A stretch of 6,621 nucleotides of DNA from Chromatiaceae bacterium (GCA_016938795.1 JAFGTZ010000039.1:1-6621); one strand, 5' to 3'; shown: positions 1 to 6,131, counted from the first letter of the stretch. The notes: generated from the letters alone by a model not told the origin. A program made the numbers and translations.

Positions 1-456
1 ACCGTGCTGCTCAAGCTCTATGATGCGCGCGGCTTTGTGTTTTTTACCAACTATCACAGCCGCAAGGCGCGCGAGATGGATGCCAATGCGCGCGTGGCGC
101 TGCTCTTTCCCTGGGTGGGCTTGGCGCGTCAGGTGCAGATCATCGGGCGCGCCGAGCGCATCGGCACCGCCGAGTCGCTGCGCTATTTCGCCACCCGCGC
201 GCGCGGCAGCCAGATTGGCGCCTGGGCCTCGCCCCAGAGTCAGGTGATTCGCTCGCGCGCCCTGCTGGAGGCCAAGGTGGCCGAGATGGCGCAGCGCTTT
301 CGCGCCGGCGAGGTGCCCCTGCCCGATTTCTGGGGCGGCTACCGGGTGGTGCCCGAGACCATCGAATTCTGGCAGGGACGCGAGAGTCGGCTGCATGATC
401 GTTTTGTCTACCGACGCGCCCCCGAGGGCTGGAGCATCGAGCGTCTGGCGCCCTGA
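1..456 (+). CDS. pdxH: Pyridoxamine/pyridoxine 5'-phosphate oxidase, C-terminal part
   Basis: This flavoenzyme oxidises pyridoxamine or pyridoxine 5'-phosphate to pyridoxal 5'-phosphate with FMN and O2, in the cytoplasm (B6 salvage and synthesis). The reading frame is open from the first base and gives 151 residues, so the N-terminal third of a roughly 215-residue protein lies outside the window. The family pattern is continuous: an FMN-binding stretch FFTNYHSRKA (visible residues 14-23), FPW at 36-38, RQVQIIGRAER at 43-53, SQIGAW at 70-75, FWGGYRV at 110-116, and the C-terminal signature EFWQGRESRLHDRF at 122-135. R130 and H132 correspond to the R and H of the E. coli enzyme that contact the PLP phosphate and ring. 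The protein ends in ERLAP, like the E. coli protein (DRLAP). The frame is intact and the identification is secure; only the start is missing. Confidence 0.97.
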   Translation, partial: TVLLKLYDARGFVFFTNYHSRKAREMDANARVALLFPWVGLARQVQIIGRAERIGTAESLRYFATRARGSQIGAWASPQSQVIRSRALLEAKVAEMAQRFRAGEVPLPDFWGGYRVVPETIEFWQGRESRLHDRFVYRRAPEGWSIERLAP

Positions 457-464
457 ACCCCTCC

Positions 465-510
465 CTGAGGGCTTGATGACGGCCTCCCGACCGTCGAACC
501 CAGCCCTCAG
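465..510. other. Two-part inverted repeat (hairpin) after pdxH
   Basis: A perfect 9-bp inverted repeat, CTGAGGGCT (465-473) with AGCCCTCAG (502-510), encloses a second perfect 5-bp repeat, GACGG (478-482) with CCGTC (491-495), with an 8-base loop. Together they would form one 14-bp stem interrupted by a 4/6-base internal loop, starting 8 bp after the pdxH stop. No T-run follows on the + strand (the next bases are CCAAAATC) and none follows on the minus strand, so it is not a canonical rho-independent terminator. It may protect the pdxH 3' end or act as a weak or rho-assisted terminator. Function is inferred from position only. Confidence 0.5.
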
Positions 511-527
511 CCAAAATCTATGTGTGA

Positions 528-537
528 TGGGTATAAT
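528..537 (+). promoter_or_regulatory. Candidate -10 promoter element for the MFS gene
   Basis: A perfect TATAAT hexamer lies at 532-537, about 57 bp before the MFS start codon, with a TG at 528-529, one base off the ideal extended -10 position. No recognisable TTGACA-like hexamer sits 16-18 bp upstream, where the right arm of the preceding hairpin ends. In a GC-rich intergenic region an exact -10 box is suggestive, but the missing -35 keeps the call weak. Confidence 0.35.
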
Positions 538-593
538 CATCCAGCCACCGATTCACCGACCAAGCGGCCCGTGCTGGCCCGAGACTGCCTTTC

Positions 594-1916
594 ATGTCCG
601 AACACGCCCAGACTCATCGTATCGGCCCTATCCAGCTGGCCTCCGGGATCGCTCCTCACCATGGCTGGAGCTTTCTGGTCGCGGCCTTTTTTTCGATCGG
701 GCTCATGGTCTTCATGTCCATCGGCCAGACCTACATCCTCAATGAGCACCTCGGCATTCCCGAGTCCTCGCAGGGGGCCATCAGCGGTCAGCTGGTCTTT
801 CTCACCGAGATTGTGACCCTGTTGCTCTTTCTGCCCGCCGGGGTGCTCATGGATCGTATCGGGCGGCGCGGGGTCTATGCGGCGGGCTTTTTGCTGCTCG
901 CGCTCACCTATCTGCTCTATCCCTTCGCCACCTCGGTCGAGATGCTCTATGGCTATCGGCTCATCTACGCGCTCGGCGTGGTGGCCGTGGCGGGGGGCTT
1001 GTCTACGGTGCTCGCCGACTATCCGTCCGAGCGCTCGCGCGGCAAGCTGGTCGCGCTGGTGGGGGTGCTGAGCGGGCTGGGGGTGGTCATCATCAGTCAG
1101 GGATTGGGCAGCCTGCCCAAGGCCTTTACCAACGCCGGATTCGATGGGGTTGCGGCTGGCCGATTCACCCATTTCATCATCGCCGGGCTGTCGGTGGCGG
1201 TGGCGGCGCTGGTGTTTCTGGGTCTCAAGGGCGGGGTACCGAGCCGTCACGAGGAGCGACCAAGCGTGCGCGAGCTATTCGTGGGCGGCTTTGCCCAGGC
1301 GCGTAATCCGCGCATCCTGCTCGCCTATGCCTCGGCCTTCATCGCGCGTGGCGATCAGGCGGTGAACGCCACCTTCATCATTCTCTGGGGTACGCTCGCG
1401 GGCAAGGCGACAGGCATGGATCCGGCGGCGGCGGTACTCTCGGGCACCATGATCTTCGTCATCACCCAGATCTCGGCGCTCCTCTGGGCGCCCCTGCTCG
1501 GGCCGCTGCTCGATCGCATTGACCGGGTGAGCGCCATGGCGCTCTGCATGGGGCTGGCCGCGCTCGGCAATCTGGCTCCGCTGTTGCTGGATGATCCGCT
1601 CGCGCGCATCGGCATCCTGTTCTTCATTCTGCTCGGTATCGGACAGATCAGCGTCTTTCTCGCCGGGCAGTCGCTCATTGGCCAAGAGGCGCCCACCGCA
1701 CAGCGCGGCGCGGTGCTCGGCGCCTTCAATGTGGCCGGCGCTATCGGCATTTTGCTCATCACCCTGGCGGGCGGCTATCTCTTCGACCGCATCGACCCGC
1801 GCGCGCCCTTCGTGGTGGTGGGCATCATTAACCTGCTGCTGCTCGGCGCCAGTCTCTTTGTGCGCTGGCGCTATTCGGGCGGGCAGGAGCGCGCGGCGGA
1901 TGGCGCAAGCGGCTAG
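594..1916 (+). CDS. Major facilitator superfamily (MFS) transporter, 12 helices
   Basis: This is a secondary transporter of the inner membrane, 440 residues, the usual MFS size. Hydrophobic segments fit 12 helices in two six-helix halves, roughly at 25-45, 63-83, 94-111, 118-140, 150-170, 192-212, 240-265, 281-300, 311-331, 338-358, 375-396 and 403-423. The loop after helix 2 holds a clear motif A (G83, then DRIGRR at 87-92), and a relic of it, GPLLDRIDR, recurs at 303-311 in the second half, as expected from the internal duplication. Helix 7 carries buried charges (R251, D254) that may serve substrate or proton coupling. Proton-driven efflux or uptake is likely from the family, but the substrate cannot be read from the sequence and no neighbouring gene points to one. 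The ATG at 594 precedes helix 1 sensibly but has no convincing Shine-Dalgarno sequence. The gene is probably transcribed alone and converges on the next gene with 12 bp between stops. Confidence 0.9.
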   Translation: MSEHAQTHRIGPIQLASGIAPHHGWSFLVAAFFSIGLMVFMSIGQTYILNEHLGIPESSQGAISGQLVFLTEIVTLLLFLPAGVLMDRIGRRGVYAAGFLLLALTYLLYPFATSVEMLYGYRLIYALGVVAVAGGLSTVLADYPSERSRGKLVALVGVLSGLGVVIISQGLGSLPKAFTNAGFDGVAAGRFTHFIIAGLSVAVAALVFLGLKGGVPSRHEERPSVRELFVGGFAQARNPRILLAYASAFIARGDQAVNATFIILWGTLAGKATGMDPAAAVLSGTMIFVITQISALLWAPLLGPLLDRIDRVSAMALCMGLAALGNLAPLLLDDPLARIGILFFILLGIGQISVFLAGQSLIGQEAPTAQRGAVLGAFNVAGAIGILLITLAGGYLFDRIDPRAPFVVVGIINLLLLGASLFVRWRYSGGQERAADGASG

Positions 1917-1928
1917 CGGGATGGCGGA

Positions 1929-2870
1929 TCAGTCCTTGCTGAACTGAATCTCCAGGCGTAGCGCGAGGGTGGGTTCCACCCCGTAGTCCTCGCGCTCGTG
2001 CCAGGATAGCCCCGGCTCCACCTCGTAGAAGAGCCAGGAGCGCAGGAAGTTGCGCCGGTAGAGAAACTTCAACCAGCCCTCGCTGATGCGCCTGTCGGCG
2101 GCGGTTTCACCCCGCACGCCGGCGCGTAGATTGATGGCGGTCTTGTCGTTCAGGCGTCGCGCCCACTTTGCCTGACTTGACCACTCCATGCCCTGTTGGT
2201 CTTCCTGAACGTTTCCAAAAAGGGTATAGCGCCACAGTGTATCGGCATCGGAGAGCCATTCGTAGTCGAGCAGGCTGCTTGCCCCCGCGCCATCTTCTGA
2301 TTTCCAGTAGAGCGTGCTGGTGAAGTGCGAGGCGGCGCGCACACTCCAGGATTGGGTGTAGCGATGACGGGCGAAAAGTGCGAACTCAGGCGACAGACCG
2401 CCCGAGAGACCACCGCCGGCTGAGAAACGGCTGTTGGGTCGATCACGAAAGAGGTAGCGCAGCCCAAGTCCTTGGTCGCTGTCGCTAAGCGCCTCGCGCT
2501 CGCTGCCGGCCAGTTCGCGCCCGGTCAGGGCATCGTCGGCATCGCTGGTCACCAGCAGGCGCAGACGGCGATCAAGGCGCGGCAGATCCACGCCGCCGCG
2601 AAATCGTACGCCCTGATCGCTTTCGTCCTCGACACCGGAGGCAAAGCCCTCAACAATGACATTGAGGTAGGCGCTGGCATGGGTTTCGGTGTCCAGGCGC
2701 GGATCGCCAAAGAAGCCATCAAACCAGATGGCCGCACGCTGGAGTTGCTCGGTCACATAGTGATGCCCCTCGTCGAACCAGGGCCTGTCCGCCTCGGCGC
2801 CCTGAACCGAAGTCCAGCCGAGCGCCATCAGAAGGGCGAGTAGATAGCGGGAGATGCGTTCGGCGATCAT
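1929..2870 (-). CDS. Secreted, probable outer-membrane beta-barrel protein of unknown function
   Basis: I do not recognise a named family. The protein has 313 residues from the ATG at 2870. This start is preferred to an in-frame TTG 18 codons upstream because it gives a clean Sec signal peptide: MIAER, a hydrophobic core at about 10-20, and a cleavage site near VQG or AEA (residues 22-27). After a helical-looking stretch at 30-60 (with WFDGFFGD at 49-56), most of the chain is short amphipathic stretches with alternating aromatic or hydrophobic residues, divided by charged, Gly- and Asp-rich turns. Examples are GVRFRGGVDLP (87-97), RFSAGGGLSGGLS (148-160), WRYTLFGNV (213-221), WLKFLYRR (266-273) and TLALRLEIQF (301-310). 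This is the look of a 10-14 stranded outer-membrane barrel. The chain ends FSKD, so the usual terminal aromatic recognised by BAM is three residues from the end. The ribosome site is poor. Its divergent neighbour also encodes an envelope protein. Confidence 0.75.
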   Translation of the reverse strand: MIAERISRYLLALLMALGWTSVQGAEADRPWFDEGHHYVTEQLQRAAIWFDGFFGDPRLDTETHASAYLNVIVEGFASGVEDESDQGVRFRGGVDLPRLDRRLRLLVTSDADDALTGRELAGSEREALSDSDQGLGLRYLFRDRPNSRFSAGGGLSGGLSPEFALFARHRYTQSWSVRAASHFTSTLYWKSEDGAGASSLLDYEWLSDADTLWRYTLFGNVQEDQQGMEWSSQAKWARRLNDKTAINLRAGVRGETAADRRISEGWLKFLYRRNFLRSWLFYEVEPGLSWHEREDYGVEPTLALRLEIQFSKD

Positions 2871-2975
2871 GGGCTGAAGTTCCGTGTTCAAGGCATTTGG
2901 CGAGTCGTTTCGACCTCGATGCAAGCTCCTTGAAGTATAGGGAAGTCTCGCAGGCTGTATATCCAGAGGATCATC
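2871..2975. promoter_or_regulatory. Divergent intergenic region between beta-barrel and DUF3108 genes
   Basis: These 105 bp must hold the promoters of both flanking genes, which are read outward. The best single element is TATACT on the minus strand (complement of AGTATA at 2934-2939), about 64 bp before the beta-barrel start; no good -35 pairs with it. On the + strand the choices are TATAGG (2936-2941), overlapping the same bases, or TATATC near 2958-2963, neither with a good -35. Overlapping promoter elements would imply mutual control, but this is a reading of weak motifs. Confidence 0.35.
2965..2970 (+). promoter_or_regulatory. Shine-Dalgarno site of the DUF3108 gene
   Basis: AGAGGA ends 5 nt before the ATG at 2976. 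It decides the start in favour of this codon over the in-frame ATG at 3003, which has no such site. Confidence 0.65.
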
Positions 2976-3851
2976 ATGTCAGGTCTTTTTCGCGTCGCAT
3001 CTATGGCTCCCGAGTCGATTGGCATCCCTGGCGCGCTCTGTCTCTGTCTGGTGCTGAGTCTTTTGCCGATCAGCAACGGACTTGAGGCCGATGAGGTGCA
3101 GGATGCGAACGCGCCCTGGCGCGAGCAGATCTCTCCGTTGGTGGTGCGCCCTCATGCTGAGCCTGAGCCGCTTGGGCTCTACTATGAGGTGAGTTGGAGC
3201 CAACTCATGCAGGCCGGCACCATCCGGATCAACATCGAGCCGCGCGGAGATGACTGGATCGAGGCGAGCGCCAAGGCGCGCAGCATGGGGGCCGCGCGTC
3301 TGCTCTGGCCTTACGAGAGCCACACAGAGGCGCGTATCGCCGCGCGCACGCTCTATCCCGTGCGCCTGGAGCATGTGCAGACCGAGCATGGTGAGCAGAC
3401 CGCCTATCGGGTGCGCTATGGCGCGGGCGCCGTGACGCTCGAATCCACAACCCAAACGCGCGACGGCGAAGAGACAGAGCGCGACACGCGCCCCCTGCCT
3501 GTCGAGCAGATTCGCGACATCCTCTCGACGTTGCTCTTTCTGCGCCAGAGCGAGCTGAACGCCGGGCAGCGCATCAGGCTGGTGGTGCAGCCGCTGGAGA
3601 GTCTCTTTCTGGTGTCCTTCAAGGTCATTGGCCCTGAGTCGCGCGAGGTTCTGGGCAAGACCTGGAAGACCATCCGGCTGGAGATGAGCCTGCGCGGCAT
3701 CGGGGAGGATTTCGCGCCGGTTGATGACAATAAGCTGCGCGGCGCGACCTTTTGGCTAAGCGATGATGCCCATCAGGTGCCGGTCGAGATTCAGGCCGAT
3801 CTCTTTATCGGCTATGTGTCCATGCGGCTCGCTGGGCTGGATGTGCCCTGA
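2976..3851 (+). CDS. DUF3108 domain-containing periplasmic protein
   Basis: The protein has 291 residues. The N-terminus is a rather long signal sequence: a polar 17-residue stretch, then a hydrophobic core GALCLCLVLSLLPIS (19-33), with likely cleavage near residues 35-38. No lipobox is evident despite the two cysteines in the core. The rest matches the pattern of DUF3108 (uncharacterised, exported, beta-rich proteins common in Proteobacteria). It opens with LGLYYEVSWSQLMQAGTIRI (66-85), has a middle section in which a sugar- or ligand-like chain is 'converted' along beta strands (YPVRLEHVQTEHGEQ, 127-141), a helix EQIRDILSTLLFLRQ (177-191), and closes with the family-typical VPVEIQADLFIGYVSMRLAGL (268-288), where the Pro, Gly and final Leu are characteristic. 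The molecular role of DUF3108 is unknown to me. It sits divergent to a probable outer-membrane barrel, so an envelope role is the reasonable inference. The Shine-Dalgarno site is good. The stop lies 18 bp before the stop of the convergent regulator gene. Confidence 0.85.
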   Translation: MSGLFRVASMAPESIGIPGALCLCLVLSLLPISNGLEADEVQDANAPWREQISPLVVRPHAEPEPLGLYYEVSWSQLMQAGTIRINIEPRGDDWIEASAKARSMGAARLLWPYESHTEARIAARTLYPVRLEHVQTEHGEQTAYRVRYGAGAVTLESTTQTRDGEETERDTRPLPVEQIRDILSTLLFLRQSELNAGQRIRLVVQPLESLFLVSFKVIGPESREVLGKTWKTIRLEMSLRGIGEDFAPVDDNKLRGATFWLSDDAHQVPVEIQADLFIGYVSMRLAGLDVP

Positions 3852-3857
3852 AGTGCG

Positions 3858-3878
3858 CCTGCCGGGGAGTCAGGCAGG
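3858..3878. terminator. Hairpin between convergent genes, possible weak terminator
   Basis: A 6-bp perfect inverted repeat, CCTGCC (3858-3863) with GGCAGG (3873-3878), and a 9-base loop start 6 bp after the DUF3108 stop and span the stop codon of the convergent regulator gene. There is no T-run on either side, so intrinsic termination would be weak. Its placement at a convergent junction is the only argument for a role. Confidence 0.3.
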
Positions 3879-4556
3879 ATTGAGATCGTCGAATTCGGCG
3901 AGCGTGCGCAGGGCGGCGCGGTCGAGCACCCGGATCCGCTGGCCGCTGACGGCGATGACCCGCTGCTCGGTGAGGCGGCGGGTAATACGCGACCAGGTTT
4001 CGGGCTTGATGGTCAGGCGCGAGGCGAGGGTGGATTTAGGCCAGGCAAGCTGGAGTTCATCGTGCTCCGGCGGCAGTTCGTGGAGCAGCCAGCGCGCAAA
4101 GCGCACGCTCGCCGAGTGCAGCGCCAGGCTATCAATCTCGGCGATGAGTGCATGCAGTCGCTGGCTCAGGCTCCCGAGCAGGGCAAAGCAGGTGTCGGGC
4201 GAGTCGCGCAGCATGGCGGCAAAGTCGGTGGCGTCGATGGCGAGCAGCTCGCTCGGACTCAAGGCCGCCGCGCACACCGGATAGCGGTCGGTGCCCATGA
4301 ACATCAGCGCCTCGGCAAAGGTTTGGCCGGGGCCGATCAGTTCGATGATCTTCTCTTCGCCCTCGGTCGAGAGCCGAAAGAGTCGAATCTGTCCCTGCTG
4401 TACAAAAAAGAACCGTTCAGCGGGATCGTCCTGCGAGAAAAGCCATTGTCCGCTCTCCAGATGCAGGCTGTGCGCACGCGCACACAAGCGCGCGAGTTGC
4501 TCATCGGAGAGTTGCGCAAGCAGCGGAGCTGTACGCAGCGCGTCCTTGAGTGGCAT
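3870..4556 (-). CDS. Crp/Fnr-family transcriptional regulator, DNR-like
   Basis: A 228-residue regulator with an effector-sensing cyclic-nucleotide-type barrel at about 10-115, a long dimer helix at about 118-148 (FALLGSLSQRLHALIAEID) and a winged helix-turn-helix at about 150-215. The sequence QTFAEALMFM (78-87) and the dimer helix closely recall DNR of Pseudomonas, the heme-dependent NO sensor. The recognition helix KPETWSRITRRL (184-195) keeps the E-x-x-S-R pattern (E186, S189, R190), which in FNR and DNR reads TTGAT half-sites, so the target is expected to be TTGAT-N4-ATCAA. The N-terminal cysteine cluster of FNR is absent (cysteines only at 25, 95 and 123), so it is not an Fe-S oxygen sensor. 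The start at 4556 is fixed by GAGGA 7 nt upstream; the frame extends further only through the tRNA and terminator. No denitrification or NO-detoxification gene lies in the window, so its regulon is unknown. The exact subfamily is an inference. Confidence 0.9.
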   Translation of the reverse strand: MPLKDALRTAPLLAQLSDEQLARLCARAHSLHLESGQWLFSQDDPAERFFFVQQGQIRLFRLSTEGEEKIIELIGPGQTFAEALMFMGTDRYPVCAAALSPSELLAIDATDFAAMLRDSPDTCFALLGSLSQRLHALIAEIDSLALHSASVRFARWLLHELPPEHDELQLAWPKSTLASRLTIKPETWSRITRRLTEQRVIAVSGQRIRVLDRAALRTLAEFDDLNPA

Positions 4557-4563
4557 GGGGGGA

Positions 4564-4568
4564 TCCTC
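4564..4568 (-). promoter_or_regulatory. Shine-Dalgarno site of the DNR-like regulator
   Basis: The minus strand reads GAGGA here, 7 nt before the ATG at 4556. It shows that translation begins at MPLKD and not at codons further upstream that overlap the tRNA gene. Confidence 0.7.
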
Positions 4569-4633
4569 GCGGGTGAGGGATACGCACAAGGCACCCGAGT
4601 CATGCACGGGGCGCCGCCGCATTCGGCAGCGAC

Positions 4634-4659
4634 AAAAAACCGGCGATGGGGCCGGTTTT
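4634..4659 (-). terminator. Rho-independent terminator after tRNA-Pro
   Basis: On the minus strand a 9-bp perfect stem, AAAACCGGC paired with GCCGGTTTT (4651-4659 with 4636-4644), and a 6-base loop run into a stretch of six T (4634-4639). It begins about 20 nt after the tRNA 3' end. This is a standard intrinsic terminator for the tRNA, or for an ispB-tRNA transcript, and it separates them from the downstream regulator gene. On the + strand the same hairpin has only four T and no gene to serve. Confidence 0.85.
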
Positions 4660-4678
4660 CTGTACGACTTCAGGGAAT

Positions 4679-4755
4679 TGGTCGGGGTGACTGGATTCGA
4701 ACCAGCGACTTCTGCCTCCCGAAGACAGCGCTCTACCAAGCTGAGCTACACCCCG
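4679..4755 (-). tRNA. tRNA-Pro (anticodon CGG)
   Basis: Read on the minus strand this folds into a complete 77-nt cloverleaf. The acceptor stem is CGGGGTG with CACCCCG, the D arm is GCTC...GAGC with loop AGCTTGGTA, and the anticodon stem is CTGTC with GGCAG (one G-U pair). The loop is TTCGGGA, giving anticodon CGG, which reads the proline codon CCG. The variable loop has five bases, the T arm is GCTGG-TTCGAAT-CCAGT, the discriminator base is A, and the 3' CCA is encoded. The unusual C at position 1, paired to G72, is typical of bacterial tRNA-Pro. The 5' end lies 7 nt after the ispB stop codon, so the tRNA is probably processed from the ispB transcript unless a promoter lies inside ispB. I saw no good -10/-35 pair there. 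Confidence 0.97.
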
Positions 4756-4762
4756 GAAATCG

Positions 4763-5731
4763 TTAGTACGAGCGGCTGACGGAAGAGTCGGCCAGCGTCG
4801 CAAGCGCCTCGGTAGCGGGAGACGAGGGGAGCTGCCTGAGCGCATCCCGGGCCAGACCCGCGTGTTCCTTAGCAAGCGCGCTAGTATAGTCGATGGCGTC
4901 GGTGGCGGCAATCACTTCGATGACCGCGTCGATGCGCTCGCGTCCGCCCTCGGCAATCGCCTCCCGCAACAGGCTGCGCTGGGCTTGGCTGCCGACCTGC
5001 ATGGCGCGGATGATCGGCAGGGTTGGCTTGCCCTCATCGAGATCGTCGCCCACATTCTTGCCGAGTTCGGCATTGGTGCTGCTGTAGTCAAGCGCATCGT
5101 CAATGAGCTGGAAGGCGATGCCGAGATGCAGGCCGTAGCGTGCGGCGGCATCCTCAACCTCGGGGCTTGTCTCGGCGAGGATGGCGCCGAGCCGGGTGCC
5201 GGCCTCGAAGAGGGTTGCGGTCTTGCGGCTGATGACTTCCATGTAGCGCGCCTCGTCGGTGTCCGGGTCGCGTTCGTTGAGGAGTTGCAGCACCTCGCCT
5301 TCGGCGATGCGGTTGGTGGCGTGGGCGAGCACCTCCATCACCCGCATGCTGCCGACATCCACCATCATCTCGAAGGAGCGCGAGTAGAGGAAATCGCCCA
5401 CCAGCACGCTGGCGTCGTTGCCCCAGACCTCGTTGGCGGTCTCGCGGTTGCGGCGCAGCTTGGAGCCATCGACCACGTCGTCATGAAGCAGGGTGGAGGT
5501 GTGAATGAACTCGACGATGGCGGCCAGATCGACGTGACGCTCGCCTTGGTAGCCACAGGCGCGCGCCGCGAGCAGCACCGAGAGCGGGCGCAGACGTTTG
5601 CCGCCACTGTTGACGATGTAGTGACCGATCTGGTTGATCAGCACTACATCTGATTGGAGTCGGCGCAGGATGAGCGCATCCACCGCCTTGATGTCGTCGG
5701 CGACGGGCTGTCGAATGGTGGAGAGGTCCAT
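4763..5731 (-). CDS. ispB: Octaprenyl (polyprenyl) diphosphate synthase
   Basis: This trans-long-chain prenyltransferase adds isopentenyl diphosphate units to farnesyl diphosphate to make the isoprenoid tail of ubiquinone and menaquinone, in the cytoplasm. It has 322 residues, within one residue of E. coli IspB. Key motifs are all intact: GGKRLRP (43-49), the first Asp-rich motif LLHDDVVDGSKLRRN (81-95; Mg-binding D84, D85, D88), KTA (170-172), the second Asp-rich motif QLIDDALDYS (208-217; D211, D212, D215), and GKNVGDDLDEGKPTLP (224-239). The small residues before the first DDxxD (S79, T80) fit a long-chain enzyme, but the exact chain length (C40 or other) cannot be read off. The ATG at 5731 gives the family-typical N-terminus though no clear Shine-Dalgarno site is seen. 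It is divergent from rplU, the arrangement usual in gammaproteobacteria, and tRNA-Pro follows 7 nt after the stop. Confidence 0.96.
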   Translation of the reverse strand: MDLSTIRQPVADDIKAVDALILRRLQSDVVLINQIGHYIVNSGGKRLRPLSVLLAARACGYQGERHVDLAAIVEFIHTSTLLHDDVVDGSKLRRNRETANEVWGNDASVLVGDFLYSRSFEMMVDVGSMRVMEVLAHATNRIAEGEVLQLLNERDPDTDEARYMEVISRKTATLFEAGTRLGAILAETSPEVEDAAARYGLHLGIAFQLIDDALDYSSTNAELGKNVGDDLDEGKPTLPIIRAMQVGSQAQRSLLREAIAEGGRERIDAVIEVIAATDAIDYTSALAKEHAGLARDALRQLPSSPATEALATLADSSVSRSY

Positions 5732-5999
5732 GCGTGTGCGGAGTCTGTCGATCGGGAGTTTATCGTTTCAATGTCTTGGGGGACACCGGGTGCTGTGTGA
5801 TCGCCAAGGGTGCTGGCGGCGATTCCGAATGGCGACTGGTGTGATGAAACTTTCAGAGTTCCAATGCGCCAGCCGGGTTCCAATGCCTAGCGACGGAAGC
5901 CTTCAGTCGCGCCAGCCTTGTCACGGGGCATGTCGCCAGCGTGCCTGCTCGCCTGTGCCTCGACCCACGAAGACCGACCAGCAAACTAAGGATTTAAGA

Positions 6000-6080
6000 A
6001 TGTCCAGTATAGCGGGGTCAGGCGAATCGCCACAAGAGCGGCCAGCGGGCGAGGCGGGGCGTGCGTGCGCAACGCCTTAA
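6000..6080 (+). CDS. Possible 26-residue micro-ORF upstream of rplU (doubtful)
   Basis: An ATG at 6000 follows AAGGA (5988-5992) with 7-nt spacing, better than the ribosome site of several real genes here. It opens 26 codons starting MSSIAGSGE and ending ACATP, and stops 6 bp before the -35 box of rplU. The peptide is Ala/Gly/Pro/Glu-rich with no membrane segment or known motif, and it uses the ATA codon, rare in GC-rich genomes. No promoter was seen for it, and it overlaps a candidate minus-strand promoter. It may well be a chance ORF. Confidence 0.15.
   Translation: MSSIAGSGESPQERPAGEAGRACATP
6006..6035 (-). promoter_or_regulatory. Candidate promoter for ispB
   Basis: On the minus strand TTGTGG (complement of 6030-6035) and TATACT (complement of 6006-6011) are separated by 18 bp, a plausible sigma-70 pair with a good -10 and a moderate -35. 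It would give an ispB leader of about 270 nt, which is long, so a closer, less obvious promoter is also possible. Confidence 0.35.
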
Positions 6081-6086
6081 AATATC

Positions 6087-6116
6087 TTGACGAAATATCT
6101 TTTTATGGATTAGGAT
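6087..6116 (+). promoter_or_regulatory. rplU: Probable sigma-70 promoter of rplU-rpmA
   Basis: TTGACG (6087-6092, five of six consensus bases) and TAGGAT (6111-6116, four of six) are separated by 18 bp of markedly AT-rich DNA in an otherwise GC-rich region. Transcription would begin near 6123, leaving a leader of about 55 nt before the L21 start. This is the best promoter in the window. Confidence 0.6.
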
Positions 6117-6131
6117 CCCGCTTCTTTCTCT

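Noticed and set aside
537..1250. 237-codon minus-strand frame opposite the MFS gene
   Set aside because: Its product is a hydrophilic, H/R/Q/D-rich chain, the mirror of membrane-helix codons. The + strand frame gives a textbook 12-helix transporter.
2871..2924. Upstream TTG start for the beta-barrel protein
   Set aside because: It would add 18 polar residues before an otherwise ideal signal peptide and would overlap the divergent control region. The ATG at 2870 is better.
3721..3737. TTGATGACAATAAG as an FNR/DNR box
   Set aside because: The second half matches ATCAA poorly, and the sequence lies inside the DUF3108 coding region, away from any promoter.
4557..4739. N-terminal extension of the regulator's reading frame (contains VAGSNPVTPTN)
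   Set aside because: That string is the well-known false translation across a tRNA T-arm. The frame runs through tRNA-Pro and its terminator, and a good ribosome site marks the start at 4556.
4062..4766. 234-codon + strand frame opposite the regulator and tRNA
   Set aside because: It spans the complement of a tRNA gene and a terminator, so it cannot be a normal gene; it is a composition artefact.
4862..5653. 263-codon open frame on the + strand opposite ispB
   Set aside because: It is a shadow of ispB caused by GC-rich codon bias. The ispB frame has all catalytic motifs; the opposite frame has a skewed composition (rich in G, A, V, H) and no known motif.
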